A stretch of 64,000 nt of DNA from Thermorudis peleae (GTDB taxonomy: Bacteria; Chloroflexota; Chloroflexia; Thermomicrobiales; Thermomicrobiaceae): contig NZ_JQMP01000003.1 in assembly GCF_000744775.1 (NCBI RefSeq), forward strand, positions 1,178,001-1,242,000. Direction: 5' to 3'. Shown in pieces: positions 7,866-16,609 of the stretch. Below the pieces are notes generated by a model. That model did no database searches. It was given only the letters and a program-made list of their open reading frames with translations, and was not told the DNA's origin. The translations under genes and the position numbers were made by a program. Each line of letters starts with the position of its first letter. Position 1 is the stretch's first letter.

Positions 7866-8291
7866 ATGAAGCTGCAGGACGAGCACTACCAGGCACTTGC
7901 CGAGTTCCGCTATCAGCTCCGCCGGTTCCTCAGGCGTAGCGAGGAGGCAGCGCGAGCGGTTGGGCTTGAGCCGCAGCAACACCAGCTGCTCCTTGCGATC
8001 CGAGGATTGCCATCGGACTACGAGCCAACAATTAGCGAGTTGGCTGAGCGCTTACAACTTCAGCATCACAGCGTGGTTGAACTGGTTGATCGGCTCGAAC
8101 AGCGTGGCCTTGTCCGCCGTGAGCGTAGTCAACGTGACCGACGACAGGTCTATGTGCGGTTAACGCCTGCTGGCGAGCGACTACTCGAAGAACTGAGCGC
8201 GTTTCACTGGCAGGAGTTACAAGAGACTGCGCCGCGTTTGATTGCCGCGCTAAGCCGTATTGCGGACCGGGCACAGCATGAGCTCTCGTGA
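7866..8291 (+). CDS. MarR family transcriptional regulator
   Basis: A 141-residue dimeric winged-helix regulator. The helix-turn-helix and wing are in PTISELAERLQLQHHSVVELVDRLEQRGLVRRERSQRDRRQVYVRLTPAGERLL (described here as residues about 55-110: recognition helix HHSVVELVDRLEQRGLV, wing with DRRQVYVRLT). N- and C-terminal helices form the dimer interface. The ATG at 7866 has GAGGGGGTGG just upstream. The gene starts 11 bases after a perfect palindrome and its stop overlaps the region before the ClC gene, so it probably controls itself, the ClC gene and perhaps the divergent membrane protein. The effector is unknown. Confidence 0.9.
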   Translation: MKLQDEHYQALAEFRYQLRRFLRRSEEAARAVGLEPQQHQLLLAIRGLPSDYEPTISELAERLQLQHHSVVELVDRLEQRGLVRRERSQRDRRQVYVRLTPAGERLLEELSAFHWQELQETAPRLIAALSRIADRAQHELS

Positions 8292-8337
8292 TCCAGCAGG
8301 GGAAGGCGTGACTGGAAATGGGGAGGAACAACGCGTG

Positions 8338-10284
8338 ATGCGCCAAACAGAATGGCGAAGCTGGATAAGCCAGTTCCTGCATCGTCTTGGCTATCCGGAA
8401 GATGGAAGCGTTCTTGGGGATTTCACGACAACATGGCGCATTGTGCCAATTTCGCTCCTTGCGCTTGTGGTTGGGGGCGTCGGTGCATGTGTGGCTTGGG
8501 TGCTCTTACGCCTGATTGGCTTCTTTACAAACCTCTTTTTCTTTCTTCGTTTGAGTACCAAGCTTGTGACGCCAAGCGATGCTGTACTGGGGCCGTGGAT
8601 TGTGATTGTGCCAGTCATCGGAGGGCTGATTATTGGACTCATGGCTCGGTATGGCTCCGAGCGCATTCGCGGTCATGGTATCCCCGAGGCAATTGAAGCA
8701 ATTTTGATCAATGGAAGTCGCATTCAGCCCCGAGTAGCGATCCTGAAGCCAATCTCATCAGCGATTTCGATTGGCTCAGGTGGACCATTTGGTGCCGAGG
8801 GGCCGATCATCATGACAGGCGGAGCATTTGGTTCGTTGATTGCGCAAAGCTTCCGCTTGTCCAGTGCTGAGCGGCGGACGCTGCTCGTAGCCGGGGCAGC
8901 CGCTGGCATGACCGGAGTATTTGGTACACCCGTTGCGGCAGTATTGCTGGCGGTCGAACTGTTGCTGTTCGAATGGAAGCCGCGTAGTTTTGTGCCGGTA
9001 GCCCTCGCGGCTGTTGTGGCGGAAATGGTGCGTACCTGGATCCTCGGTGTTCCTCCGCTCTTCCCAACGCCGCCCCATAGCGACTGTACAGCATTGGTGT
9101 GTCTCGGCGGGGTAGTAGTAACTGGTGTGCTTGGTGGCGCGTTGGCTGCACTATTAACAGCGGCAGTCTATGGAGCTGAAGATGCATTCCGCGCGTTGCC
9201 GATTCACTGGATGTGGTGGCCACTGTTCGGAGGTTTAGTAATTGGCATTGGTGGCCTTATCTTCCCGCCTGCGCTTGGCGTCGGCTATGACGTGATCGGC
9301 CAGTTGATCAACGGCAACTATACGCTTCGTCTTCTCCTTGGCATTCTCTTGGTCAAGTCAACAATATGGGCAATTGCGCTCGGTTCTGGTACATCCGGGG
9401 GCATTCTTGCCCCTCTCCTGATGATGGGTGGTGCGCTGGGCGGACTTGAATCGCTGGTATTTCCTGCGGAAGGAGCTGGATTTTGGCCTATTATCGCAAT
9501 GGGGGCAGCTCTCGGCGGCACGATGCGCTCGCCATTCACTTCGGTCGTCTTTGTCCTCGAGCTCACCCATGATGTCCATCTGCTCCTACCACTTCTCCTT
9601 GGCGCAACAATTGCGCATGGATTCACCGTTCTTACGCTCCGCCGCTCGATTTTGACTGAAAAGGTAGCGCGTCGTGGCTATCATCTCAGCCGAGAGTACG
9701 CGGTCGATCCGCTCGAAATTGTTTTCGTCCGTGAGGTTATGCGCCGCAATATCGTTGTCTTGCCCGCCAATGCTCCTGTGGCAGATCTTGCACGGCGCAT
9801 CACAGAAGAACCACAACCTCGTGGCCAACACCTTTTCCCGGTACTTGATGAGCATGGTTCCTTGATTGGCGTGGTTACTCGGAATGATGTACTGACTGCG
9901 GCACGATCATTGCCACGTGACGGCCAGGAACCAGCAACAATTTCCGCAATCATTCGAACTAATCCGGTTGTGGCCTATCCTGATGAGCCATTGCGGGTAG
10001 TGGTGTATCGTATGGCTGAGACAGGATTAACGCGTTTCCCAGTGGTACGGCGTGACAATCCTAAGCAGGTAGAGGGAATGGTGAGTCTAACCGATGTGCT
10101 TGTTGGCCGTGCTCGTATCCTCGAAGCTGAACGCCGCCGTGAGCGCTTTATCGGCGGGCGTCTCGTGTTCCCGCGCGGCCAAGGGCGGCGCCTATCTCAG
10201 CCCACCAGCGAGTCTGTGATATCAGTGCAACTGCCACCCGCGAACGAGGAAAAAGGCGCTACCGTATCGAGCGCGCGCGAATAG
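8338..10284 (+). CDS. ClC family chloride channel/antiporter with CBS pair
   Basis: About 648 residues with roughly ten membrane helices followed by two CBS domains. The ion-pathway motifs are GSGGPFGAEGP (about residue 147, containing the gating Glu) and GSGTSGGILAP (about residue 348). In the segment matching the proton-glutamate helix (GTPVAAVLLAVELLLFEW) the aligned position after the conserved Glu appears to be Leu, so coupling to protons may be altered; this is from alignment by eye. CBS1 starts near residue 463 (VREVMRRNIVVLP) and CBS2 near 538; they usually bind adenine nucleotides. Start by GGGAGGA upstream; GTG at 8335 is equally possible. It directly follows marR. Confidence 0.92.
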   Translation: MRQTEWRSWISQFLHRLGYPEDGSVLGDFTTTWRIVPISLLALVVGGVGACVAWVLLRLIGFFTNLFFFLRLSTKLVTPSDAVLGPWIVIVPVIGGLIIGLMARYGSERIRGHGIPEAIEAILINGSRIQPRVAILKPISSAISIGSGGPFGAEGPIIMTGGAFGSLIAQSFRLSSAERRTLLVAGAAAGMTGVFGTPVAAVLLAVELLLFEWKPRSFVPVALAAVVAEMVRTWILGVPPLFPTPPHSDCTALVCLGGVVVTGVLGGALAALLTAAVYGAEDAFRALPIHWMWWPLFGGLVIGIGGLIFPPALGVGYDVIGQLINGNYTLRLLLGILLVKSTIWAIALGSGTSGGILAPLLMMGGALGGLESLVFPAEGAGFWPIIAMGAALGGTMRSPFTSVVFVLELTHDVHLLLPLLLGATIAHGFTVLTLRRSILTEKVARRGYHLSREYAVDPLEIVFVREVMRRNIVVLPANAPVADLARRITEEPQPRGQHLFPVLDEHGSLIGVVTRNDVLTAARSLPRDGQEPATISAIIRTNPVVAYPDEPLRVVVYRMAETGLTRFPVVRRDNPKQVEGMVSLTDVLVGRARILEAERRRERFIGGRLVFPRGQGRRLSQPTSESVISVQLPPANEEKGATVSSARE

Positions 10285-10339
10285 CAATGCTGTGATCAAT
10301 AACTTCGTTGTCCTTCTTTGCCCAGTTGCTGGGAAACGG

Positions 10340-10370
10340 GCAGGCAGGTCACGATGAATGACCTGCCTGC
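10340..10370. terminator. Bidirectional terminator-like hairpin
   Basis: Arms GCAGGCAGGTCA (10340-10351) and TGACCTGCCTGC (10359-10370) are perfect complements with a 7-base loop. It lies between the convergent ClC and EVE genes. The T-tracts are short on both sides. Confidence 0.65.
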
Positions 10371-10376
10371 AGTTAA

Positions 10377-10841
10377 TTATGAAACAAGCGCATGCGCTTC
10401 GCGAAGCGCGGCGTGAATCAGCTGAAAGTCCCCTTCGTCGATACGATGCAGATTCCCCTGGAAGGCAAGGGTCCAGTGATCGGCCGGCCATTTGGCTGTA
10501 TATGCCATCTGGCGGGCAAGAGGTTCCGCCGGAACATACTGACCAGGTGGTAACACAATATCTGGTTTGATCTGGACACGCCAGGGGTAGTCTTCTGCTG
10601 CCTTCTTGGGATCACGGCTCCGCCAAATAACTGTATGATCCTCGAACATCGACGATGTTACTGTGGCGATCGCGGCAAAGGCTTTTTCCCCAGTAATATA
10701 GTAAACGAGTTTGTCGCCCGCTTGCATTTGTTCAACCTTCTTGCGATGCCGGCTCTTGAAGCCTTGAATTGTAAAGCCATGAGCTCGCGTGGCTTCGAAG
10801 TTCTCTGGTGAGCCGACGACAATCCAGTATCCTTGGGCCAT
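10377..10841 (-). CDS. EVE domain protein
   Basis: A 154-residue single-domain EVE protein (PUA-like fold). The N-terminus YWIVVGSPENFEATRAHGF, the GDKLVYYITGEKAFAAIATV core and WRVQIKPDIVLPPGQYVPAEPL match the family, whose members bind modified bases in DNA or RNA and occur in both housekeeping and defence settings. The ATG at 10841 has GGAAAGGA upstream; the longer open frame overlaps glcD and is not family-like. It stands divergent from glcD with no nuclease or methyltransferase next to it, so a defence role is not supported here. Confidence 0.88.
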   Translation of the reverse strand: MAQGYWIVVGSPENFEATRAHGFTIQGFKSRHRKKVEQMQAGDKLVYYITGEKAFAAIATVTSSMFEDHTVIWRSRDPKKAAEDYPWRVQIKPDIVLPPGQYVPAEPLARQMAYTAKWPADHWTLAFQGNLHRIDEGDFQLIHAALREAHALVS

Positions 10842-10968
10842 ATCTGTTCCTTTCCTATCTGGTCTGGCGCGCTGCAACTCTCTGTTTGAGTATGCCGCAA
10901 AGCCACGCGGTTGCCAAGATCTTTTGCGTACGTACGAAGTTTTTTGTGCTATTGCGCCGATGGCCAGT

Positions 10969-10988
10969 TTGCCGCATACTTGCGGCAA
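10969..10988. promoter_or_regulatory. Inverted repeat upstream of glcDEF, candidate operator
   Basis: TTGCCGC (10969-10975) and GCGGCAA (10982-10988) are perfect inverted repeats with a 6-base spacer, about 40 bases before the glcD start and in the divergent promoter region. The spacing is consistent with a dimeric repressor or activator site; the protein is unknown. Confidence 0.4.
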
Positions 10989-11025
10989 GAACGCCACAAT
11001 AGTGAATGGCAAGGAGCCCGGCGCG

Positions 11026-12483
11026 ATGGAGAAACAAGAGCTCGTTGATCGGCTCCGGTCCATTGTTGGACCAGACGGAGTCATCGCTGATCCAGATGAA
11101 TTACTCGTGTATGAGTACGATGGCTCGGATGAGGCATTTGCCGGAAACCACCGACCCGATGTCGCTGTCTTACCGACGTCGGCTGAGCAGGTGCAGGCTG
11201 TTGTGCGATTTGCTGTCGAGCAAGGTATTCCCATTACCCCGCGCGGAGCGGGTACTGGACTTGCTGGCGCTGCTGTAGCAGCTCGTGGCGGCATTCTGGT
11301 TGTGCTGACCCGGATGAACCGCATTCTCGAAGTCAACGAACGAGATGGCTATGCGATTGTTGAACCTGGGGTCATTAACCTGGAGTTGAGTACCTTTACG
11401 CAGCCGCGCGGCTATTTCTTTGCTCCTGATCCTGCATCGCAGCGTGCATGCACAATTGGCGGTAATGTCGCCAATAATTCGGGTGGCCCACATTGCTTGA
11501 AGTATGGCGTTACCACGAACCATATCCTTGGACTTGAAGTGGTCTTGCCTAATGGCGATCGAATCTGGACCGGGAGCCCTGCTCCTGAATCCCCCGGTGA
11601 TTTGACTGGTATTCTGGTCGGTTCTGAAGGTACGCTTGGGATTGTAACCAAGGTGCTTGTGCGCCTGACTCGGCTTCCTGAAACGGTCAATGTACTCCTC
11701 GCAGCATTTCCCGATATTCGCTCGGCGTCAGAGGCGGTTTCGGGGATTATCGCCGCTGGCATGCTACCAGCTGCCCTTGAAATGATGGATCACTTGACCA
11801 TTCAGGCTGTCGAAGCGGCCTTTCATGCAGGCTATCCGACTGAGGCAGGCGCCGCGCTCTTGATCGAACTTGATGGCTTAGCCGAGATTGTGGCGGAACA
11901 TACCGAGCAGGTCAAAGAGCTATGCCGAGTCCACGGAGCAACTGAAGTACGCATAGCACGCACCAAACAAGAGCGTGACCTGCTTTGGCTCGGGAGGAAG
12001 TCGGCGTTAGGTGCCATGGGACGGCTTGCTCCCAACTATTACCTCGTTGATACGACAGTGCCACGAAGCAAGTTGCCTGACACAATGAGCTATGTCGAAG
12101 ATCTCAGCCGTGACTATCGCTTGCAGATTGCTAACGTTTTCCATGCTGGCGATGGCAACCTGCATCCGCTGGTCCTCTTCGACCGCTATCAGCCGGGCTC
12201 CATTGAGCGCGTCTTACGCGCAACCACTGACTTGCTGCAGTACTGCGTCGATGTTGGAGGTACTCTCTCTGGGGAACATGGTATCGGCCTCGAGAAGCGC
12301 GACTATATGACGCTAGTCTTTACTACTGAAGATCTCTGTGCAATGGCTGGACTCAAGCGCAGCTTTGATCCGCGTGAGCTTTTCAATCCCGAAAAGGTCT
12401 TCCCCTCCGGCTTCTCGTGTGGTGAAGTGAATCAGTACTACCAGCAGGTGCAGGCGCGTCGCCTGGGGCTTGAATATGTGTAA
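11026..12483 (+). CDS. glcD: Glycolate oxidase FAD-linked subunit GlcD
   Basis: A 485-residue FAD-dependent oxidoreductase that oxidises glycolate (or a related 2-hydroxyacid) to glyoxylate. It has the PCMH FAD-binding domain (about residues 40-215) with ITPRGAGTGLAGAAV and the CTIGGNVANNSGGPHCLKYG motif, and the GlcD-type C-terminal domain with NVFHAGDGNLHPL and SGEHGIGLEKRDYM. The ATG at 11026 has AAGGAG 9 bases upstream. It opens the glcDEF operon, with glcE beginning at the base after its stop codon. D-lactate dehydrogenase is the main alternative, but the glcE and glcF neighbours favour glycolate oxidase. Confidence 0.92.
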   Translation: MEKQELVDRLRSIVGPDGVIADPDELLVYEYDGSDEAFAGNHRPDVAVLPTSAEQVQAVVRFAVEQGIPITPRGAGTGLAGAAVAARGGILVVLTRMNRILEVNERDGYAIVEPGVINLELSTFTQPRGYFFAPDPASQRACTIGGNVANNSGGPHCLKYGVTTNHILGLEVVLPNGDRIWTGSPAPESPGDLTGILVGSEGTLGIVTKVLVRLTRLPETVNVLLAAFPDIRSASEAVSGIIAAGMLPAALEMMDHLTIQAVEAAFHAGYPTEAGAALLIELDGLAEIVAEHTEQVKELCRVHGATEVRIARTKQERDLLWLGRKSALGAMGRLAPNYYLVDTTVPRSKLPDTMSYVEDLSRDYRLQIANVFHAGDGNLHPLVLFDRYQPGSIERVLRATTDLLQYCVDVGGTLSGEHGIGLEKRDYMTLVFTTEDLCAMAGLKRSFDPRELFNPEKVFPSGFSCGEVNQYYQQVQARRLGLEYV

Positions 12484-13797
12484 ATGAAAGTGAGCGAGCG
12501 GGCAATGGCGGCGACTCCAGTCTTGCAGCAGTTAACGCAGTTCGGTGAAGTCCTTGACCCGCAAGCGTATCAGCTTGACGGGCTCACTCCCCAGCTTGCA
12601 CTTGCCCCTTTGACCATTGATGCGTTACGTGACGTATTGCATGTGGCCGCCGAAGCTGGATTAGCCGTTGTTCCCTGGGGCGGTGGAACGCACATTGGCC
12701 TTGGGAATGTTCCCCGCGCATTCGATCTTGCGCTCGACCTTCGCCATCTTAACCATATCGTCAGCTACACACCTCACGATCTTACTGTCGCGGTCGAGGC
12801 TGGGGTAACTGTTGCCACGCTACAGCGCGAGCTTGGCCGTCATGGGCAGATGCTTCCACTCGACTGTGCGACCCCTGAACGTACCACCATTGGTGGGTTA
12901 GTCGCCTCAGGGTTGGGAGGGCCACGACGCTATGGCTATGGCTCGCTGCGAGATCTTCTCATCGGTATTACAGTCGCCCTCCCAAATGGCCAACTCTCTC
13001 GTGGTGGAGGAATGGTTGTCAAGAATGTTTCCGGTTATGACATGATGCGCCTCCATTACGGTGCACTTGGCAGTTTTGGTGTGATTGTGCAAGTGAATTT
13101 CAAGGTCTTGCCTGCACCACGAGCACAGCGGACAGTGCTTGCTGGCTATGCAACACTTGACCAAGCGGCTGACCTAGCAATGGCAGTCCGAACGTCGCAA
13201 TTGGCTCCAACGGCGCTGATTGTGCTCAATGCCTCGGCGCAGCGCACTCTTGGTGAACACGTTGAAGGCTGGAGCGTCGCGTTGCGTTGTGAGGGCCCGC
13301 CCCAAGCCGTGGAACGACAGGCTGAACGGATTTCTGCGCTCGTGCGTGAGCATGGTGGCCGAGAGTGGGTGTTGGACGATCAGCAAACAGAGCAGTACTG
13401 GGCACGCGTTGCAAGTCTCATCGACGCTGCCCCCTGTGAGCAGGGGCTCCGCGTTCGGATTGGCGAACGCCCGTCATCGTTCAGTGACATCATCCCAACG
13501 ATTGAAGCTGCCTGTACTGCTGTCAGGGTGCATCCGACGCTTGTTCTTGATGTTGGCTCTGGACTTGGGTACGTGACGATTGACGATGAGCTGCCTCCCG
13601 TAGCCTTCCAGCGATTGTGGGAGCGCCTGTGTACCCTTGGGCAACATGTCACGCTTTTGCGTGCTCCAGCTGCATTCAAGGCAGGCATCGATGTCTTTGG
13701 TCGCAGTCCAGCGAGTCTTGCTGTGTTGCGGGCGCTCAAGGCAACGTTCGATCCGAGTGCTGTCCTCAATCCTGGCCGCTACGTCGGAAAATTGTAG
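12484..13797 (+). CDS. glcE: Glycolate oxidase FAD-binding subunit GlcE
   Basis: A 437-residue FAD-binding subunit of the three-part glycolate oxidase. It has the PCMH domain with VVPWGGGTHIGLGN and ERTTIGGLVASGLGGPRRYGYG, and a shorter, GlcE-type C-terminal part ending in VLNPGRYVGKL. It is related to GlcD but lacks the GlcD HAGDGN motif, as expected. The ATG at 12484 abuts the glcD stop; an ATG at 12508 is a possible alternative. The cytoplasmic GlcD-GlcE pair passes electrons to GlcF. Confidence 0.9.
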   Translation: MKVSERAMAATPVLQQLTQFGEVLDPQAYQLDGLTPQLALAPLTIDALRDVLHVAAEAGLAVVPWGGGTHIGLGNVPRAFDLALDLRHLNHIVSYTPHDLTVAVEAGVTVATLQRELGRHGQMLPLDCATPERTTIGGLVASGLGGPRRYGYGSLRDLLIGITVALPNGQLSRGGGMVVKNVSGYDMMRLHYGALGSFGVIVQVNFKVLPAPRAQRTVLAGYATLDQAADLAMAVRTSQLAPTALIVLNASAQRTLGEHVEGWSVALRCEGPPQAVERQAERISALVREHGGREWVLDDQQTEQYWARVASLIDAAPCEQGLRVRIGERPSSFSDIIPTIEAACTAVRVHPTLVLDVGSGLGYVTIDDELPPVAFQRLWERLCTLGQHVTLLRAPAAFKAGIDVFGRSPASLAVLRALKATFDPSAVLNPGRYVGKL

Positions 13798-13812
13798 GAA
13801 GGTGCCACGACG

Positions 13813-15156
13813 ATGGCAGTTGCGACGGAAGCCCCAGATACGCGGGTGGTACATGGTTTTCATGGTAAAGATGCGCCGGATTTTGATCTCATCCGGCAAT
13901 GCGTGCACTGTGGATTCTGCTTACCCTCCTGCCCGACCTATCGCATCACTGGACGTGAACGCTCCTCTCCCCGAGGGCGCATCTGGTTAATGAAATCTGT
14001 CGCTGAGGGGCGACTCGATTTGCTTGATCCGCTTTTTGAAGAGGAGATGACCTTATGCCTGAACTGTCGCGCGTGTGAAGCCGTTTGCCCGTCAGGCGTG
14101 CACTATGGCGCGATTGTCGAGGCATCGCGCGCACAAATCGTGCAGCATCGCCCTCAGCGCTTCAAAGAGCGACTCTTTCGCTTTGTAGGCTTTCAGGTAT
14201 TGCTCCGGAACATGACACGGTTTCGGTTGGCGAACCGGATGTTGCGCCTGTACCAACGATCGCCCCTCCGATCGTTGGTGCGACGCTCTGGGATCCTGCG
14301 GCTCCTTGGCTTGGAACATGCAGAGTCGCTCATGCCGACGATAAGCCAGCATTTTGTTGTTCCTACGGGTCAGTTCTATCCTGCACAAGGGGAACGGCGC
14401 GGACGTGTCGCGCTTTTCACTGGCTGCGTGATGAGCACGGCTTATGCCCATGTCCATGAGGCGACGATTCGAGTGCTGACGCGTAATGGCTTTGATGTTG
14501 TCCTTGCACCTGGTCAAGGGTGTTGTGGAGCATTGCATGTCCATAGTGGAGAGCCAGAAACTGGGCGAATTCTTGCCCGGCAGAATATCGATGCACTTGA
14601 GAGCCCATATTTTGATGCGATTATTGTGAATGCCGCCGGCTGTGGTGCCATGCTGAAGGAATATCCGCAACTCCTGCGCGCAGATCATCGCTATGCTGAA
14701 CGAGCGCAGCGCTTTGCAAGCAAAGTACGCGATGCCATTGAGTTCCTTGTCGAACGAGGGCTGAGCGTATCGCCTGGCCCATTGCCATGGCGGGTGACGC
14801 TTCAGGAACCGTGTCACCTTGCACATGCCCAGCGCATTACGCAGCAGCCTCGTCAGTTGCTTGGCGCAATTCCAGGTCTGCAGCTTATTGAGATGGCTGA
14901 ATCTTCGTTATGCTGCGGTAGCGCTGGAATTTACAATCTCCTGCGACCACAGATGGCTTCGGCGTTACTCGACCGCAAGCTGCGCAATGCGCTTGCAACC
15001 GGTGCTGATGTCATTGTGTCAGCAAATCCTGGCTGTATGCTGCAACTTGAGGCTGGGCTCCGTGAACGTGGTGCTGAGGTTCCTGTCCTCCACCTGTTGG
15101 AAGTGCTTGACCGAGCATATGGGGCTGAACAGCAGGCTTCGGCTGCTACGGCATAA
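13813..15156 (+). CDS. glcF: Glycolate oxidase iron-sulfur subunit GlcF
   Basis: A 447-residue Fe-S subunit. The N-terminus holds two [4Fe-4S] motifs, CVHCGFCLPSCP (about residue 32) and CLNCRACEAVCPSG (about residue 82). Two CCG domains follow, marked by GQGCCGALHVHSGE and SSLCCGSAGIYNLL, which bind further clusters or haem-like cofactors in heterodisulfide reductase relatives. It passes electrons from GlcDE towards the quinone pool. It begins 15 bp after glcE with GGAAGG before it. A perfect 11-bp inverted repeat lies inside the gene at 14252-14279. Confidence 0.92.
   Translation: MAVATEAPDTRVVHGFHGKDAPDFDLIRQCVHCGFCLPSCPTYRITGRERSSPRGRIWLMKSVAEGRLDLLDPLFEEEMTLCLNCRACEAVCPSGVHYGAIVEASRAQIVQHRPQRFKERLFRFVGFQVLLRNMTRFRLANRMLRLYQRSPLRSLVRRSGILRLLGLEHAESLMPTISQHFVVPTGQFYPAQGERRGRVALFTGCVMSTAYAHVHEATIRVLTRNGFDVVLAPGQGCCGALHVHSGEPETGRILARQNIDALESPYFDAIIVNAAGCGAMLKEYPQLLRADHRYAERAQRFASKVRDAIEFLVERGLSVSPGPLPWRVTLQEPCHLAHAQRITQQPRQLLGAIPGLQLIEMAESSLCCGSAGIYNLLRPQMASALLDRKLRNALATGADVIVSANPGCMLQLEAGLRERGAEVPVLHLLEVLDRAYGAEQQASAATA
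14252..14279. repeat. Perfect inverted repeat within glcF
   Basis: ACCAACGATCG (14252-14262) and CGATCGTTGGT (14269-14279) are exact reverse complements with a 6-base loop, within codons for YQRSPLRSLV. It could form a strong mRNA hairpin or cruciform; no function is known. Confidence 0.6.
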
Positions 15157-15227
15157 AACGCCTGCTCGTATGCGCTACACTTGGCAGGGAGCACGTGGGT
15201 GCTCGCATTCAGTAAGGACGTGGTGGG

Positions 15228-16451
15228 ATGCGACGAATCGTCCTCTCTCTCCTTGCTGTGGCGCTTCTGTGGTCAGTCGGTGGAACGCATGCACTTGCAG
15301 CTGATACCGGTACGATCCAAGGCACAGTGAAGAACGGCACGCCAGGAGGCGGAAGTGTTGCCGGTCTGACCGTAACGTTGCGCCGGTTCAATGGTGCTGA
15401 TCTCGTGCAGCAGTATACCGCGACAGTGGATGAGCAAGGACATTTTGCATTTTCCGGACTACCTGTTGTTGATGGTGAAGCGTATATCGCAGTTGTGAAC
15501 TATAAAGGCGTTCAATATGTCAGCTCCATGCTGCAACTTACCCAGAACCCTAGTCAGACTGCTGATATTACGGTGTATGAAACATCTCGCGATGCCAGTA
15601 CAGTTCGTATCGATTCGCGTTCCCTTGTGATCGCCGGTGCGGTGCCTGAGCAACGGTTGTTGGAAATCATGGACATTATTATTGTCACCAATACTGGCGA
15701 TCATACCTATATTGGTGATGATACTGGCACAGTCTTGCGCATTCCTTTGCCCGAAGGAGCACAGGAGATTAGCCCACAGGCTGACCCTGCAGTTGATTTT
15801 GGCCAACCTCGGCTGGATAACGGCACGCTGGTAACAACTGGGCCAGTACCTCCTGGAACCCATAATCTTGTGCTCAGCTATGCAGTTCCCTACAACGGAA
15901 CACAAGCGACACTCGCAGTTGGGACAGCAATGCCAACCGGCACACTCCGTGTCCTCGTCCGCAACGGGACCTATGACCTCTCTTCGCGGTCCCTTTTCGA
16001 TAACGGGACCGTTAATGTCAGTGGTGTTGACTATCACGTTCTTGCCGTTGATGCGCCGATTGTTGGCGATCGTCTGGTTATTACGGTCAGCAAGCTTCCG
16101 CGAGCTGGGGGTGGTGGGCTGAGCCAGACGGTCACGCTCGCGATCGTTGGAGCAATTGGGGGCGCTGGCTTTGTTGTCGCGCTTATCTTGCTGCTCTTAG
16201 TGCTCCAGCGCCGACGTACACAACTGCATACTGCACCGGCTGGTTCGCAAGCAACTGAGGCTGAACCTCGCGAGGTTTCGCCCGACGATGAACGACTTGA
16301 ATTAGCCGCAGCCTTAAATCGCCTTGACATGCAGCGGGATGCTGGCGAGATTGATGAATCAACGTACGTACGTGAACGTGCTGCACTACAGGAACGACTG
16401 CGAGCCTTGCTCTTACGCGAGCGGGGCCTTGACGAGCTTGTGAGCCACTAA
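15228..16451 (+). CDS. Exported, membrane-anchored protein with carboxypeptidase-regulatory-like domain
   Basis: A 407-residue protein. A signal peptide covers about residues 1-25 (RRIVLSLLAVALLWSVGGTHALAA). The first mature domain (about 28-120) is an Ig-like fold of the carboxypeptidase-regulatory type, with GTIQGTVKNGTPGG and GHFAFSGLPV. A second beta-rich region runs to about 300. One transmembrane helix (about 305-328, VGAIGGAGFVVALILLLLVL) is followed by a cytoplasmic tail with a short helical segment (LNRLDMQRDAGEIDESTYVR) like those at the end of SHOCT/CcmI-type proteins. It starts 70 bp after glcF. The function is unknown. Confidence 0.8.
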   Translation: MRRIVLSLLAVALLWSVGGTHALAADTGTIQGTVKNGTPGGGSVAGLTVTLRRFNGADLVQQYTATVDEQGHFAFSGLPVVDGEAYIAVVNYKGVQYVSSMLQLTQNPSQTADITVYETSRDASTVRIDSRSLVIAGAVPEQRLLEIMDIIIVTNTGDHTYIGDDTGTVLRIPLPEGAQEISPQADPAVDFGQPRLDNGTLVTTGPVPPGTHNLVLSYAVPYNGTQATLAVGTAMPTGTLRVLVRNGTYDLSSRSLFDNGTVNVSGVDYHVLAVDAPIVGDRLVITVSKLPRAGGGGLSQTVTLAIVGAIGGAGFVVALILLLLVLQRRRTQLHTAPAGSQATEAEPREVSPDDERLELAAALNRLDMQRDAGEIDESTYVRERAALQERLRALLLRERGLDELVSH

Positions 16452-16498
16452 AAATAGCACGATCACTCCTGCATACGGAACCAGTTTGTCCAAAAGCG

Positions 16499-16538
16499 TG
16501 AGGGAACACGCGTCGTGGTGACTATGCGGGTTCCCTCA
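16499..16538. terminator. Hairpin after the exported-protein gene
   Basis: TGAGGGAAC (16499-16507) pairs with GTTCCCTCA (16530-16538) across a 22-base loop, 48 bases after the stop codon. No T-tract follows, so it is a weak terminator candidate or a processing hairpin. Confidence 0.35.
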
Positions 16539-16609
16539 TGTGTTACTGTGCGTTACGATCGTAGGTGCCTGTTGGGGCGTGACGAACGCGTGGAGGTGAA
16601 TGGAGGGAA

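Noticed and set aside
10377-10841. EVE protein as part of a defence or modified-base restriction system
   Set aside because: No nuclease, methyltransferase or helicase partner next to it; neighbours are metabolic.
10377-11336. A 319-residue version of the EVE protein
   Set aside because: The extra part overlaps glcD coding sequence on the other strand; the EVE domain begins at the ATG at 10841.
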